From contig NZ_JBLAVB010000002.1 in assembly GCF_047263945.1 (NCBI RefSeq), forward strand, positions 186,001 to 250,000: DNA of 64,000 nucleotides. Direction: 5' to 3'. Of this stretch, positions 33,767 through 44,603 are shown in pieces. The position numbers and the translations under genes are program-made. Origin of the DNA: Rhodospirillum sp047263945 (lineage in GTDB: Bacteria > Pseudomonadota > Alphaproteobacteria > Rhodospirillales > Rhodospirillaceae). How positions within the stretch are numbered: position 1 is the first letter of the stretch; the number at the start of each line of letters is the position of its first letter. A model generated the notes under the pieces. The model saw only the letters and a list, made by a program, of their open reading frames with translations, was not told where the DNA came from and ran no database searches.

Positions 33767-33922
33767 CACGGTACACGACACTGTTTCGTATTTTTTGGGC
33801 GATTGCCCAACCCCATTTTTCTTTTATAAGTGCCCGGGCTCCTCGGCTCTGGGGCCTTTTTCGGCCCCAGTGGGCGACGGAGCAAAGCCCCGTGACGGGA
33901 AAACATCCCCTGTCGTGTACCC
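33767..33922 (+). repeat. R1 repeat, complete copy
   Basis: Left end CACGGTACACGACACTG, right end CCCCTGTCGTGTACCC, forming terminal inverted repeats. The interior has TTTCGTATTTTTTGGGCGAT, hairpin CTGGGGCC ... GGCCCCAG and GCCCCGTGACGGGAAAAC. It is the longest copy and has both ends. Confidence 0.85.
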
Positions 33923-33976
33923 AGGACGACTCAATGCGGTTTGATCTATACTCTGTCTCCTTGAAAAACAGAAAAA

Positions 33977-34095
33977 CGCGGGGCTTTGCCCCGCTCCCCA
34001 CCGGGGCCTGAGGCCCCGGACCCCCATTCGCTTTTTTACCAATGGGAACAAAGGGTCCGTAACCCTTTGCGGGTCTGGGCAAAGCCCAGAAACGG
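33977..34095 (+). repeat. R6 GC-rich hairpin repeat (left flank of nitronate monooxygenase gene)
   Basis: 33979-34028 carries GGGGCTTTGCCCC, GGGGCCTGAGGCCCCGG and ACCCCCATTC. The following part (ACAAAGGGTCCGTAACCCTT ... TCTGGGCAAAGCCCAG) matches, inverted, the segment at 58555-58605. The first 50 bp recur inverted at 35211-35260. Confidence 0.75.
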
Positions 34096-34106
34096 CGAAG
34101 CAGGGT

Positions 34107-35156
34107 TTATTGACGTCCCATCAATGCTCTTGTCACCTCTTCGGCAGGCACACCATCGAAATTCCCCCGATTCTGACCACGCCAGAGAGGTGTGAAATCG
34201 ATCGATCCGCGCGCTTCCGCTGCGGCGCGGAGAGGGGCCAGACTCGTCGACGCATGGGGAAAGGGAGGCGCCACCTCGGCCATCGGCCCAAGGTCTCGCA
34301 TCAAACGCGTCACGATTCCCCGGGCCGGCCGTCCCGAATAGAGGTTGGTTAGGGCCGTGTCCTCCGGCGCAGAGTGCCGGATGGCATGCCGATGTGCCGG
34401 AGTCGTCGCTGCTTCAGGACACAACATGTAAGCCGTCCCCACCTGGACCCCAGCCGCTCCCAAAGCCAAGGCGGCACGCACCCCAGCCGCGTCGGCGATC
34501 CCACCCGCAGCAATCACCGGCACATCCACCGCAGCCACCATCTGGGGCACCAGGGCAAAAGTGCCAACCTGAGTGGTTATGTCCTCCGAGAGAAAACAAC
34601 CCCGGTGACCGCCGGCCTCGACTCCTTGGGCGATAATGCCATCAACACCCCGCTCGGCCAGCCATTTGGCCTCGGCAAGGGTGGTGGCCGAGGCCAGGAT
34701 TCGACTTCCCCAGCCCTTCACCCGCGCCAACAGATCGGGCTTGGGAAGGCCAAAATGGAAGCTGACAACCGGTGGGGCCAAGGGCTCAAGCAGGTCCGCT
34801 GTCACGGTGTCAAAGGGGCGGCGGCTTGCCCCACCCGCAGGCGGAGCTGGCGGGAGGTCGAATTCCGCATAATAGGGAGCCAGAGCTTGAACCCACCGGG
34901 TGGTTTGTTCGGAGGTGGAATCCTGAGGAGTGTGGCAAAAAAAGTTGACGTTGAAGGGAGCCTTCGTGGCCCCACGAATGGCCGCGATCTCCGCAACGAT
35001 CGCCTCGGGTCCAAGCATGGCGCAGGGAAGCGATCCCAAGCCACCGGCCCGACTGACCGCGATGGCGAGCGCACTCCCTTGCACCCCGGCCATGGGGGCC
35101 TGAATCAAAGGCAATTCAGTTCCGAGAAAAAAGCCCTGTTGCGGCGCAGCGGTCAC
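34107..35156 (-). CDS. Nitronate monooxygenase
   Basis: A 349-aa FMN-dependent TIM-barrel enzyme of the 2-nitropropane dioxygenase family, oxidising alkyl nitronates such as propionate-3-nitronate. Motifs: LPLIQAPMAGVQG at the N-terminus, GIIAQGVEAGGHRG with the predicted catalytic base His, and VPVIAAGGIADAAGVRAALALGAAGVQVGTAY for FMN phosphate binding. The GTG at 35156 is preferred because AGAGGATC lies 9 nt upstream. The ATG at 35210 has no ribosome site and abuts the R6 repeat. The gene is framed by inverted R6 repeats on both sides. Confidence 0.88.
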   Translation of the reverse strand: MTAAPQQGFFLGTELPLIQAPMAGVQGSALAIAVSRAGGLGSLPCAMLGPEAIVAEIAAIRGATKAPFNVNFFCHTPQDSTSEQTTRWVQALAPYYAEFDLPPAPPAGGASRRPFDTVTADLLEPLAPPVVSFHFGLPKPDLLARVKGWGSRILASATTLAEAKWLAERGVDGIIAQGVEAGGHRGCFLSEDITTQVGTFALVPQMVAAVDVPVIAAGGIADAAGVRAALALGAAGVQVGTAYMLCPEAATTPAHRHAIRHSAPEDTALTNLYSGRPARGIVTRLMRDLGPMAEVAPPFPHASTSLAPLRAAAEARGSIDFTPLWRGQNRGNFDGVPAEEVTRALMGRQ

Positions 35157-35210
35157 CTGTGCAGATCCTCTGATTTCTCCGAAATGTTGGGTTGCCGCTC
35201 CCTCTTTCAT

Positions 35211-35266
35211 GAATGGGGGTCCGGGGCCTCAGGCCCCGGCGGGGAGCGGGGCAGCGCCCCGCAGAA
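35211..35266 (-). repeat. R6 repeat (right flank of nitronate monooxygenase gene)
   Basis: GAATGGGGGTCCGGGGCCTC-AGGCCCCGG is the reverse complement of the repeat at 33979-34028 with about three differences over 50 bp. It fills the whole gap between the gyrB stop and the nitronate monooxygenase gene. Confidence 0.8.
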
Positions 35267-35269
35267 GAG

Positions 35270-37681
<2,412 letters not shown>

Positions 37682-37852
37682 GGGGTCCCGTCTTCATGTT
37701 GACCGGCGCCGGACCAATCGGTCTCCAAGGGGACCCATGGGATCGGAGAAATCCCCTGACAGATCGGCGCCAACTGGTTGATAAATCAATAAGTTATCCG
37801 ACAAGAAATGCGGACAACCCGAGCGGTCCGAAGACCACCTTCGATGACAAAT

Positions 37853-39088
37853 TTATTGTACCACGGACGCCTCATCAATGCGTAGGAATTGCGCAGTTTT
37901 TTCCCAAGACTCAAAGGATTGGGCGTCGGTTCCCGTGACCCAGGCCTGGACGCCCAAGCCATCCAAGGCTTCGAACAGGGCCGCACGCCGTCCTTGGTCC
38001 AGATGGGCGGCCACTTCATCGAGCAAAAGCAGGGGGGCACCGGTGCGGGTCCCCGCTTGAACCCGGGCCTGAGCGAGCATGAGGGCGATCAAAACCGCCT
38101 TTTGCTCGCCGGTGGAGGCCTGGGCTGCGGGCAGGTCCTTGGGGCCATGGCGCACCAGCAAGTCGTCCCGGTGCGGGCCATGGGCGGCTCCACCTGCCTT
38201 GGCGTCCCGACGGCGAGATGCGGAGAGCGCGTCCCGCAGGCGATCCTCCGCAGCAAGGGCCGGCCCTTCGAGCAACCATTGACCGACCTCAGACTCCAGG
38301 GCCAAGTCAGCCCGGGGAAATGGTCCAACGGCCCGACCAACCGCAGCGGACAGGCGCGCCACAAGATCTCGGCGGGCGGCGACGAGGGCCACGCCATGGC
38401 GAGCCATGGCGTCTTCCAATCCAGAAAGCCAGGCATCGGTTCCCCGCCCCTCGCGCAGCAGACGGCCCCGCTCGCGTTGGGCATGGGCATAGGCATTGGC
38501 CCGGCCCGCGTGATCAGCATCCAGAGCGGTCACCAGACGATCGAGAAAACGGCGCCTGTCTCCGGCACTTCCCCGGAACAGGCCATCCATATCCGGTGTC
38601 AGCCAAAGGACGGATAGCCGCTCCCCCAGGGCCGATTGACCGGAAGCCGCCTCCCCATCCACCCGGACGAGCCGACGGTCGCTTCCCGGGCGCTCCAGGG
38701 GGCCAGGCTCCCGCCCCGTTCCCAGGTCCAGGGAGGCTCCACTCACCGGCAAGACGCGGGCGGCAACGGCCCAACCGCCATCCCCCGCCGCATCGCTGAG
38801 ACCCGACCCTCGGCGGACCACGTCTGCGATGGCGGCCCGACGCAGCCCCTTACCTGGGGCCAGAAAGGAGAGGGCCTCCAGCAGGTTGGTCTTACCCGCG
38901 CCATTGGGGCCGGTCAGAACAACGGAACGGGGCTCCACCGTCAGGCGCAGCCCCGTATAACTCCGAAAATCCGTGAGAATCAGACGGGTGACCGCGGCTC
39001 CCTGCCGCCCCTCAGGCACAGGAGGAGAAGACGGGGATGCGGGGCCAGGGCGTTGGCGTGGGTGTGATGGCTGCTGGGACTCGGTCAC
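37853..39088 (-). CDS. recF: DNA replication and repair protein RecF
   Basis: A 411-aa SMC-like ATPase that loads RecA at gaps together with RecO and RecR. Walker A GPNGAGKTNLLEALSFLAPG follows the LTDFRSY motif; the signature and Walker B region are near STGEQKAVLIALMLAQ and LLLLDEVAAHLD. The start codon is GTG at 39088 with a weak ribosome site. The first 30 residues are proline-rich and variable, so an internal GTG start just before TRLILTDFRSY is also possible. Confidence 0.95.
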   Translation of the reverse strand: MTESQQPSHPRQRPGPASPSSPPVPEGRQGAAVTRLILTDFRSYTGLRLTVEPRSVVLTGPNGAGKTNLLEALSFLAPGKGLRRAAIADVVRRGSGLSDAAGDGGWAVAARVLPVSGASLDLGTGREPGPLERPGSDRRLVRVDGEAASGQSALGERLSVLWLTPDMDGLFRGSAGDRRRFLDRLVTALDADHAGRANAYAHAQRERGRLLREGRGTDAWLSGLEDAMARHGVALVAARRDLVARLSAAVGRAVGPFPRADLALESEVGQWLLEGPALAAEDRLRDALSASRRRDAKAGGAAHGPHRDDLLVRHGPKDLPAAQASTGEQKAVLIALMLAQARVQAGTRTGAPLLLLDEVAAHLDQGRRAALFEALDGLGVQAWVTGTDAQSFESWEKTAQFLRIDEASVVQ

Positions 39089-39103
39089 GGGACCACATTT
39101 CCC

Positions 39104-39229
39104 TTAGAGTATTCTGAGATCAAGTTGGGCCATTTCATGGCCCAACTTGATCTCGAAGACACTCTAAAATTTATAGAATCAGAGCGAAACAGGGCCAGCT
39201 TGACTCAAGCTGACCCTGTTTCGCTCTAG
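39104..39229 (-). repeat. R3 bipartite double-hairpin repeat
   Basis: Hairpin A (39104-39167) has arms of about 28 bp: TTAGAGT ... GAGATCAAGTTGGGCC with loop ATTTCAT and its complement. Hairpin B (39181-39227) has arms AGAGCGAAACAGGG / CCCTGTTTCGCTCT with inner AGCTTGA. They are separated by an AT-rich linker AAATTTATAGAATC. The element lies 14 bp beyond the dnaN stop... that is, between recF and dnaN, filling the gap upstream of recF. Confidence 0.85.
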
Positions 39230-39242
39230 GATCACGCCCCGG

Positions 39243-40361
39243 TCACACGCGCATGGGCATGAGCACATAGACCGCCGAAGCGTCGGCCACGTCCCGTACC
39301 ACGGTGGGAGAAGCCGCATCGGCCAGAGTCAAGCGCACGGCATCACCTTCTACCTGCCCCAGAATATCCAGCAAATAGCGGGAGTTGAACCCGATATCCA
39401 TGGCAGTGGAGCCGTAACTCGCTTCGATCTCTTCCACGGCGCTGCCTGCGTCGGGGCTGGAGGCTGACAGGGTCAGACTGCCCGCCCCGACGGTGACCTT
39501 GATGGCCCGAGACTTTTCGGTAGAAATGGCGGAAACCCGGTCCACGGCTTGGGCAAAGATCTTACAGTCCACCTCCAGAACCTTGTCGTTCTCGGTCGGG
39601 ATCACCCGTTCGTAATCGGGGAAGGTTCCATCGATCAGCTTGGAGGTCAGCCGGGTGTCATCAAAATCGAAGCGGGCCTTCTGGTCGGACAGGGCCAGGG
39701 TGACATCCATACCCGTTTCATCAATCAACTTTCGCACCTCGGCCACGGTCTTGCGGGGGATAATGATCCCCGGCATGTCCCTGGCCCCTTCTGGCAGAGG
39801 CACTTCAGCCCGTGCCAAGCGATGGCCATCGGTGGCTACCGCCCGCAGCACCGGCACGCCGTCGCTGTCCGCCGCATGCAGGAAGATGCCATTCAGATAA
39901 TAGCGGGTCTCTTCCGTGGAGATGGCGAACCGGGTGCGGTCAATCAGCCCGCGCAGTTCCGCCGCCGCCAGCGAGAAGCTGTGGGAGAACTCACCGGCGC
40001 TCATGACCGGGAAATCCTCCACCGGCAGACAGGCCAAGGAGAATCGGGACCGACCGGCTTTCAGCACCAACTGTCCATCGCCACCGTCGAAGACCAATTC
40101 CACCTGACTGCCATCAGGCAGCTTGCGAACGATATCGTAGAGGGTGTGGGCTGGCGCCGTTGTAATGCCCGGTGTGGACGTCTCGGCGGTGACGGTTTCC
40201 ACGATCTCCAGATCCATGTCGGTCGCGTTCAGGCTCAACCCGCGATCCGTCGCTTCCATCCGAACATTGGACAGGATGGGAATCGTGTTGCGGCGCTCGA
40301 CGACGCTTTGCACATGTCCCAGGGATTTCAGGAGGGCGGTGCGCTCGATGGTCAGCTTCAT
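39243..40361 (-). CDS. dnaN: DNA polymerase III beta subunit (sliding clamp)
   Basis: A 372-aa ring-forming clamp that tethers DNA polymerase III to DNA. Three beta-clamp domains can be followed: MKLTIERTALLKSLGHVQSV, the central SRFSLACLPVEDFPVM, and the C-terminal YLLDILGQVEGDAVRLTLAD with the terminal VYVLMPMRV that forms the partner-binding cleft. Normal length. The R3 repeat follows its stop within 14 bp and likely terminates or insulates its transcript from recF. Confidence 0.97.
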   Translation of the reverse strand: MKLTIERTALLKSLGHVQSVVERRNTIPILSNVRMEATDRGLSLNATDMDLEIVETVTAETSTPGITTAPAHTLYDIVRKLPDGSQVELVFDGGDGQLVLKAGRSRFSLACLPVEDFPVMSAGEFSHSFSLAAAELRGLIDRTRFAISTEETRYYLNGIFLHAADSDGVPVLRAVATDGHRLARAEVPLPEGARDMPGIIIPRKTVAEVRKLIDETGMDVTLALSDQKARFDFDDTRLTSKLIDGTFPDYERVIPTENDKVLEVDCKIFAQAVDRVSAISTEKSRAIKVTVGAGSLTLSASSPDAGSAVEEIEASYGSTAMDIGFNSRYLLDILGQVEGDAVRLTLADAASPTVVRDVADASAVYVLMPMRV

Positions 40362-40566
40362 GGACTGGCCCGTTTACAATCCGGGTCGACGCCACCAGGG
40401 GCGCCCGCCCGTCAATGGAGGGAAAACCGGCGGGCGAAACCCACCGAAAGGGCCGGAAGTATACGCGGGGAGGGGCCATGACCCAAGCGCTTTTCACAAC
40501 CCGTCAAGGACCAAGAAAGACCTCTCCGTCTTTTGCTCTCCAGCCACCCCCTGTTTCGGTCAGAGG

Positions 40567-42141
40567 TCAGCCCTCAAGCATGCGCCGCAGAAGGTCCACG
40601 TCCTCGGCAAAGCTGGAGTCCCCATTGATCAGCTCCTCCACCTTACGCACGGCATGCATGACGGTGGTGTGGTCCCGCCCGCCGAAATTCTTGCCGATTT
40701 CCGGCAAGGACCGGCTGGTGAGCTGCTTGCTCAGGTACATCGCCACCTGCCGGGGCCGGGCAACGGAGCGGGAGCGTCGTGCGGAATGCATGTCTGCCAA
40801 GCGGATTTTGAAATGTTCGGCCACCCGCTTCTGGATCTCGTCAACGGTGACCCGTTTGTCGTAGGAGCGCAGAAGGTCGTGGAGGACCTCCTGAGCAGTT
40901 TCCAGGTTCAGTTCGCGCCCCACCAATTGGGCATGGGCCACCAGACGAATCAGTGCGCCCTCGACCTCCCGACCATTGGCCGTAATCTTATGGGCGATGA
41001 ACTCCAGGACCTTCTCTGGCACGGGGGCGCCCAATTGCTCGGCCTTGGACTCGAGAATCCCCAAACGCAACTCGTAGGTGGTGGGATGGATATCGGCCAC
41101 CAGACCACAGGCCATGCGGGACCGCAGGCGGGCGCCAATGTTCTCCAGATCGTTGGGGGATTTGTCGGCGGACAGCACGATCTGACTGCCCTGGTCAACC
41201 AGGGCATTGAAGGTGTGGAAGAATTCTTCCTGGGTGCTGTCCTTGCCGCTGATGAACTGGATGTCGTCGACCATCAGAACATCCACGCTGCGAAACTGCT
41301 CCTTAAAGGACAGGGTGTCCTGTTGGCGCAGGGCTCGGATAAAGCGGTGCATGAATTGTTCCGCCGACAGGTAGATCATCCGGCGTTCCGGATTGCTCTC
41401 CCTGGCCTGACGGGCAATGGCATGCATCAAATGGGTCTTCCCCAACCCGACGCCGCCATAGAGGAACAGGGGATTGAAGGCCACCCGATCCGATTCCGCC
41501 ACCCGCTTGGCGGCGGCATAGGCAAACTCGTTGGGCTTGCCGACTACGAAATTCTGAAAGGTGAATCGGGGGTCCAAAGGAGCGGACAGGCCGTCATCGT
41601 TGCGCTCGGTCCCGGCGACAGCAGCGCTCACACGGTTTCCACTGGCTGCTTCCGCCGACGGGACGGAGCGGGCCTGCCTATCGGTATTCCCTTTTTCGGC
41701 ACCCTCTTCGACTCCACGAGCGGCACCCGACTGCAGACCGGCATTCCCCCCGCCCGCAGACCGCCGCTTTCCGACCGAGGCCTCGCCGCCCGCGGCCTGC
41801 GGTGCCGACCGCGACCGGGATTTGGACGCTGAAGCGGCACGCGTCGCCACCGAATCCACGACGAAATCCACCATCCGCACGCTTGGGTCCTCGGCGCACC
41901 ACAAACTTTTGATCCGGTCGCCATAGTGGTTCATCACCCAATCACGCATGAATGGCGTGGGAACTCCCAGACGGACCTGCCCCCCCTCCCCGTCCGCCAG
42001 GGTCATGGGCGCCACCCAGGTGCGATAGGCTGCATCGCCGAACTCCAGACGCAGCTGACCCCGCACCCGATCCCATCGATCGGCCAGAGCGCCATCCCCG
42101 CCCGTTGTCTCGTAGATTCCCACGTTCACGCTCACGCTCAC
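40567..42141 (-). CDS. dnaA: Chromosomal replication initiator protein DnaA
   Basis: A 524-aa AAA+ initiator that melts oriC. Domain I (about 15-95) is followed by a long variable linker (about 95-190, rich in Ser, Ala and Gly). The AAA+ domain has Walker A GGVGLGKTHLMHA (about 225-238) and Walker B VLMVDDIQFI; the C-terminal DNA-binding domain carries the signature GGRDHTTVMHAVRKVEEL. Translation starts in a run of GTG codons (GTGAGCGTGAGCGTGAACGTG), so the exact start is uncertain among 42141, 42135, 42129 and 42123; 42141 is used here. Confidence 0.97.
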   Translation of the reverse strand: MSVSVNVGIYETTGGDGALADRWDRVRGQLRLEFGDAAYRTWVAPMTLADGEGGQVRLGVPTPFMRDWVMNHYGDRIKSLWCAEDPSVRMVDFVVDSVATRAASASKSRSRSAPQAAGGEASVGKRRSAGGGNAGLQSGAARGVEEGAEKGNTDRQARSVPSAEAASGNRVSAAVAGTERNDDGLSAPLDPRFTFQNFVVGKPNEFAYAAAKRVAESDRVAFNPLFLYGGVGLGKTHLMHAIARQARESNPERRMIYLSAEQFMHRFIRALRQQDTLSFKEQFRSVDVLMVDDIQFISGKDSTQEEFFHTFNALVDQGSQIVLSADKSPNDLENIGARLRSRMACGLVADIHPTTYELRLGILESKAEQLGAPVPEKVLEFIAHKITANGREVEGALIRLVAHAQLVGRELNLETAQEVLHDLLRSYDKRVTVDEIQKRVAEHFKIRLADMHSARRSRSVARPRQVAMYLSKQLTSRSLPEIGKNFGGRDHTTVMHAVRKVEELINGDSSFAEDVDLLRRMLEG

Positions 42142-43059
42142 TCTCAGCTCTCACTTCAGGCGGCACGCCGCCGCCCCGTTACCCTAAATCCCACGATCTG
42201 CCCCCCTTACCTGCAGCGCGCATGCCCTGGCCCGTTGCACCGGAACATCGGACACACCCATGACAGTGGGGAGACAAAACGGTGACGCCTGCGTGCGCAG
42301 AGAATGCCACAGACCCTTACTAAATGATTAAGCAAATAAACGTTGCCGCATTTGCTTAAAATTTCACTCCACCGACCTTTGGATAAAGTACTCCTCGAAA
42401 AGAATGGAGTACTTTCGCCATATTCTCTTGGAGAACTAGCGCGAAGAGGGACATCGAAGATCCCCTAGCCACTTCGTGAATTCAGCCTCATTTGGGCCGC
42501 AGCAGAGAGAATATGTCCCCCTCGGATTCAAAACAACGAGAACGAAGGGGGTACATTGGAAATTTCGCGCGTTGACACCACATCTCGTGTTTTCCGTAGG
42601 GCCGACTACTAGAAAACCACTAAATACAGCATTTTCAAGAGCTTCTACACCACAGAGAGGCCGCAAACCAAAGGCAGACTCCTCGGACTCGTTCAGTCTC
42701 GGTGACAAATCCACGACAGGCGGGAAAAAGCACGCTCCGCTTTGGCGAAGCGGACACCAGGAGCCGCTCGGACTCTGCCCAGCACTATCTGGCTTTTACT
42801 GCTTTTCTTGCCGAGTCTGCTTTAGACTATCATATTTCGAAAGAGAAACGAACCAAACACTCGCAACAACACAAAAGAGAAGGGTCGCCTCCATCACGGA
42901 TGGCAACCCTTCTCGTATATCAAACTGTGAAGCCCACCCCTTAGGGCAGTCCTTTTCACAGGCCAATTCTCTCCCCATCCCACCCTGCGGCAATCACCCC
43001 CGCCCGGAGTCTGCATCTGACCCCAAGTGCGGCATGGTCTGCCTTAGGCAAGCGGTCGA
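42142..43059. other. dnaA-rpsT intergenic region, low-GC, candidate origin-like features
   Basis: 918 bp. Between 42310 and 42440 it is AT-rich, with two perfect inverted repeats: TTAAGCAAA/TTTGCTTAA at 42328-42359 and AGTACTCC/GGAGTACT at 42387-42413. Between them, at 42378-42386, TTTGGATAA is a DnaA-box-like 9-mer with one mismatch from TGTGGATAA. From 42436 to 43063 both strands carry open frames (92 codons minus, 195 codons plus) of unfamiliar composition. I cannot identify a gene, and the single weak DnaA box does not establish oriC. Confidence 0.5.
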
Positions 43060-43320
43060 TTAAATGGCCTTGATACGCGCCGACAGACGCGAGATTTTGC
43101 GGGAGGCTGTGTTCTTGTGAACCACACCCTTGGTCACGCCGCGCTGCATTTCCGGCATGGCAACCTTGAACGCGGCCTGGGCGGCGTCTTTGTCACCGGC
43201 GCCGATGGCGGCCTCCACCTTCTTCACGAAGGTGCGGATACGGCTGATACGCGCGTGATTGATCTCGTAACGGTTGGCGTTGCGACGAATGCGCTTCTTA
43301 GCCGATTTATGATGGGCCAT
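43060..43320 (-). CDS. rpsT: 30S ribosomal protein S20
   Basis: An 86-aa lysine/arginine-rich primary 16S rRNA-binding protein. It begins MAHHKSAKKRIRRNANRYEI and contains the conserved GVVHKNTASRKISRLSARIK end. ATG 43320 with AGGTAGAAG upstream. It lies next to dnaA, a common position in alphaproteobacteria. Confidence 0.97.
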   Translation of the reverse strand: MAHHKSAKKRIRRNANRYEINHARISRIRTFVKKVEAAIGAGDKDAAQAAFKVAMPEMQRGVTKGVVHKNTASRKISRLSARIKAI

Positions 43321-43525
43321 AGACTTCTACCTGTTCGAATTTGCCGTCACCCACAGGGACCCGGAGGACCCGCTAGGCGACGATGGGAATTGGAGACCGC
43401 GCAAAAGGTCCCAGCCGGGCTGGAGACGCGGAAGGGCGGCGTTATAGATCGCCCCTGGGCAGTCGTCAAGAAAAAGAGGGGGCCGCCCCCATGGCAACCG
43501 GAGGAAAGGCAACCGGGAGCGAACC

Positions 43526-44302
43526 TCAGCGGTCGGAGAAGTTGGGCTGGCGTTTCTCGACGAAGGCGGCCATGCCCTCCTTCTGGTCGTCTGTGGCAAA
43601 GGTGGAATGGAACAGGCGCCGTTCGAACTTCACACCCTGGGTCAGGGTGGTTTCATAGGCGGCGTTCACCGACTCCTTCACCATCATGGAAATGGGCAGG
43701 CTCTTATCCGCGATGGTCTCGGCAATCTTCATCGCCTCATCCTTCAGATCATCCAGCGGGAAGACCCGGCTGACCAGCCCGCATTTATGGGCTTCCTCAG
43801 CGTCCATCATACGACCCGTCAGACACATATCCATCGCCTTGGACTTACCCACAAATCGCGTCAAACGCTGGGTTCCACCGGCACCGGGCATGGTGCCCAG
43901 GTTGATTTCCGGCTGACCGAACTTGGCATTGTCTGCGGCGATGATGAAGTCGCACATCATCGCCATCTCGCAGCCGCCGCCCAGAGCGAATCCGGCAACC
44001 GCCGCAATGACCGGCTTGCGGCAGCTGGTCACCCGCTCCCAACCAACGGTGATAAAATCCGCCAGATAGGCATCCATGTAGGAGAAACCAGCCATCTCCT
44101 TGATATCCGCCCCGGCAGCAAAGGCCTTTTCCGAACCGGTCAGGACGATAACATGGATATCCGGATTGGCCTCGAAGGTATCAAGCGCCGCACCCAAGTC
44201 CTTGATCAGGCCTGCGGACAGGGCGTTGAGAGCCTTCGGTCGGTTCAGCGTGACAACGCCGACCTTGCCATTGGTTTCCACGAGAATGTTTTCGTAGGCC
44301 AT
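43526..44302 (-). CDS. Enoyl-CoA hydratase
   Basis: A 258-aa crotonase that hydrates trans-2-enoyl-CoA in beta-oxidation. The oxyanion-hole segment KAFAAGADIKEM and the two catalytic glutamates in GGGCEMAMMCD and QPEINLGTMPGAGGTQRL are intact. Length and C-terminus (EGMAAFVEKRQPNFSDR) match short-chain enoyl-CoA hydratases. It is separated from rpsT by about 200 bp, and no other beta-oxidation genes are near. ETF-QO elsewhere in the window would accept electrons from the same pathway. Confidence 0.94.
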   Translation of the reverse strand: MAYENILVETNGKVGVVTLNRPKALNALSAGLIKDLGAALDTFEANPDIHVIVLTGSEKAFAAGADIKEMAGFSYMDAYLADFITVGWERVTSCRKPVIAAVAGFALGGGCEMAMMCDFIIAADNAKFGQPEINLGTMPGAGGTQRLTRFVGKSKAMDMCLTGRMMDAEEAHKCGLVSRVFPLDDLKDEAMKIAETIADKSLPISMMVKESVNAAYETTLTQGVKFERRLFHSTFATDDQKEGMAAFVEKRQPNFSDR

Positions 44303-44478
44303 CTGAGCCTGCTCCCTATAGTTTGGATTCGGTGGTCAAGGCTGTTCGCAGGGCGAGGGGCCCCAGGGGAAAATTGGATCTAAAAGTGCTGCCCTCGTGC
44401 ACCGCCGCTTTCAAAAGAGTCATCGGACGGTGCACTCCGCCTGTGTTTGTGTGTCACCTGCCCAATTCGGTGATGCCC

Positions 44479-44603
44479 TAGAGTGCCTTCGAGATCAAGT
44501 GGGGCCGTGTCTTGGCCCCACTTGATCTCGAAGGCACTCTAAAATCTATATTATTAGAGCAAAACGGGGCCAGCTTGACTCAAGCTGATCCCGTTTTGCT
44601 CTA
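44479..44603 (-). repeat. R3 bipartite double-hairpin repeat
   Basis: Hairpin A at 44479-44541 has 28-bp nearly perfect arms (TAGAGTGCCTTCGAGATCAA-GTGGGGCC) around GTGTCTT. Hairpin B at 44556-44602 has arms AGAGCAAAACGGG/CCCGTTTTGCTCT with inner AGCTTGACTCAAGCT. The linker is AAAATCTATATT. Same architecture as 39104-39229 with compensating differences. Hairpin B contains the stop codon of the 146-aa gene. Confidence 0.88.

Noticed and set aside
42378..42386. Firm oriC call at dnaA-rpsT
   Set aside because: Only one near-match DnaA box was found by eye. In several alphaproteobacteria oriC lies away from dnaA.
42476..43063. 195-codon frame between dnaA and rpsT as a gene
   Set aside because: It runs into the rpsT 3' end, has no ribosome site and an unfamiliar composition. 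It is reported as an odd region, not as a gene.
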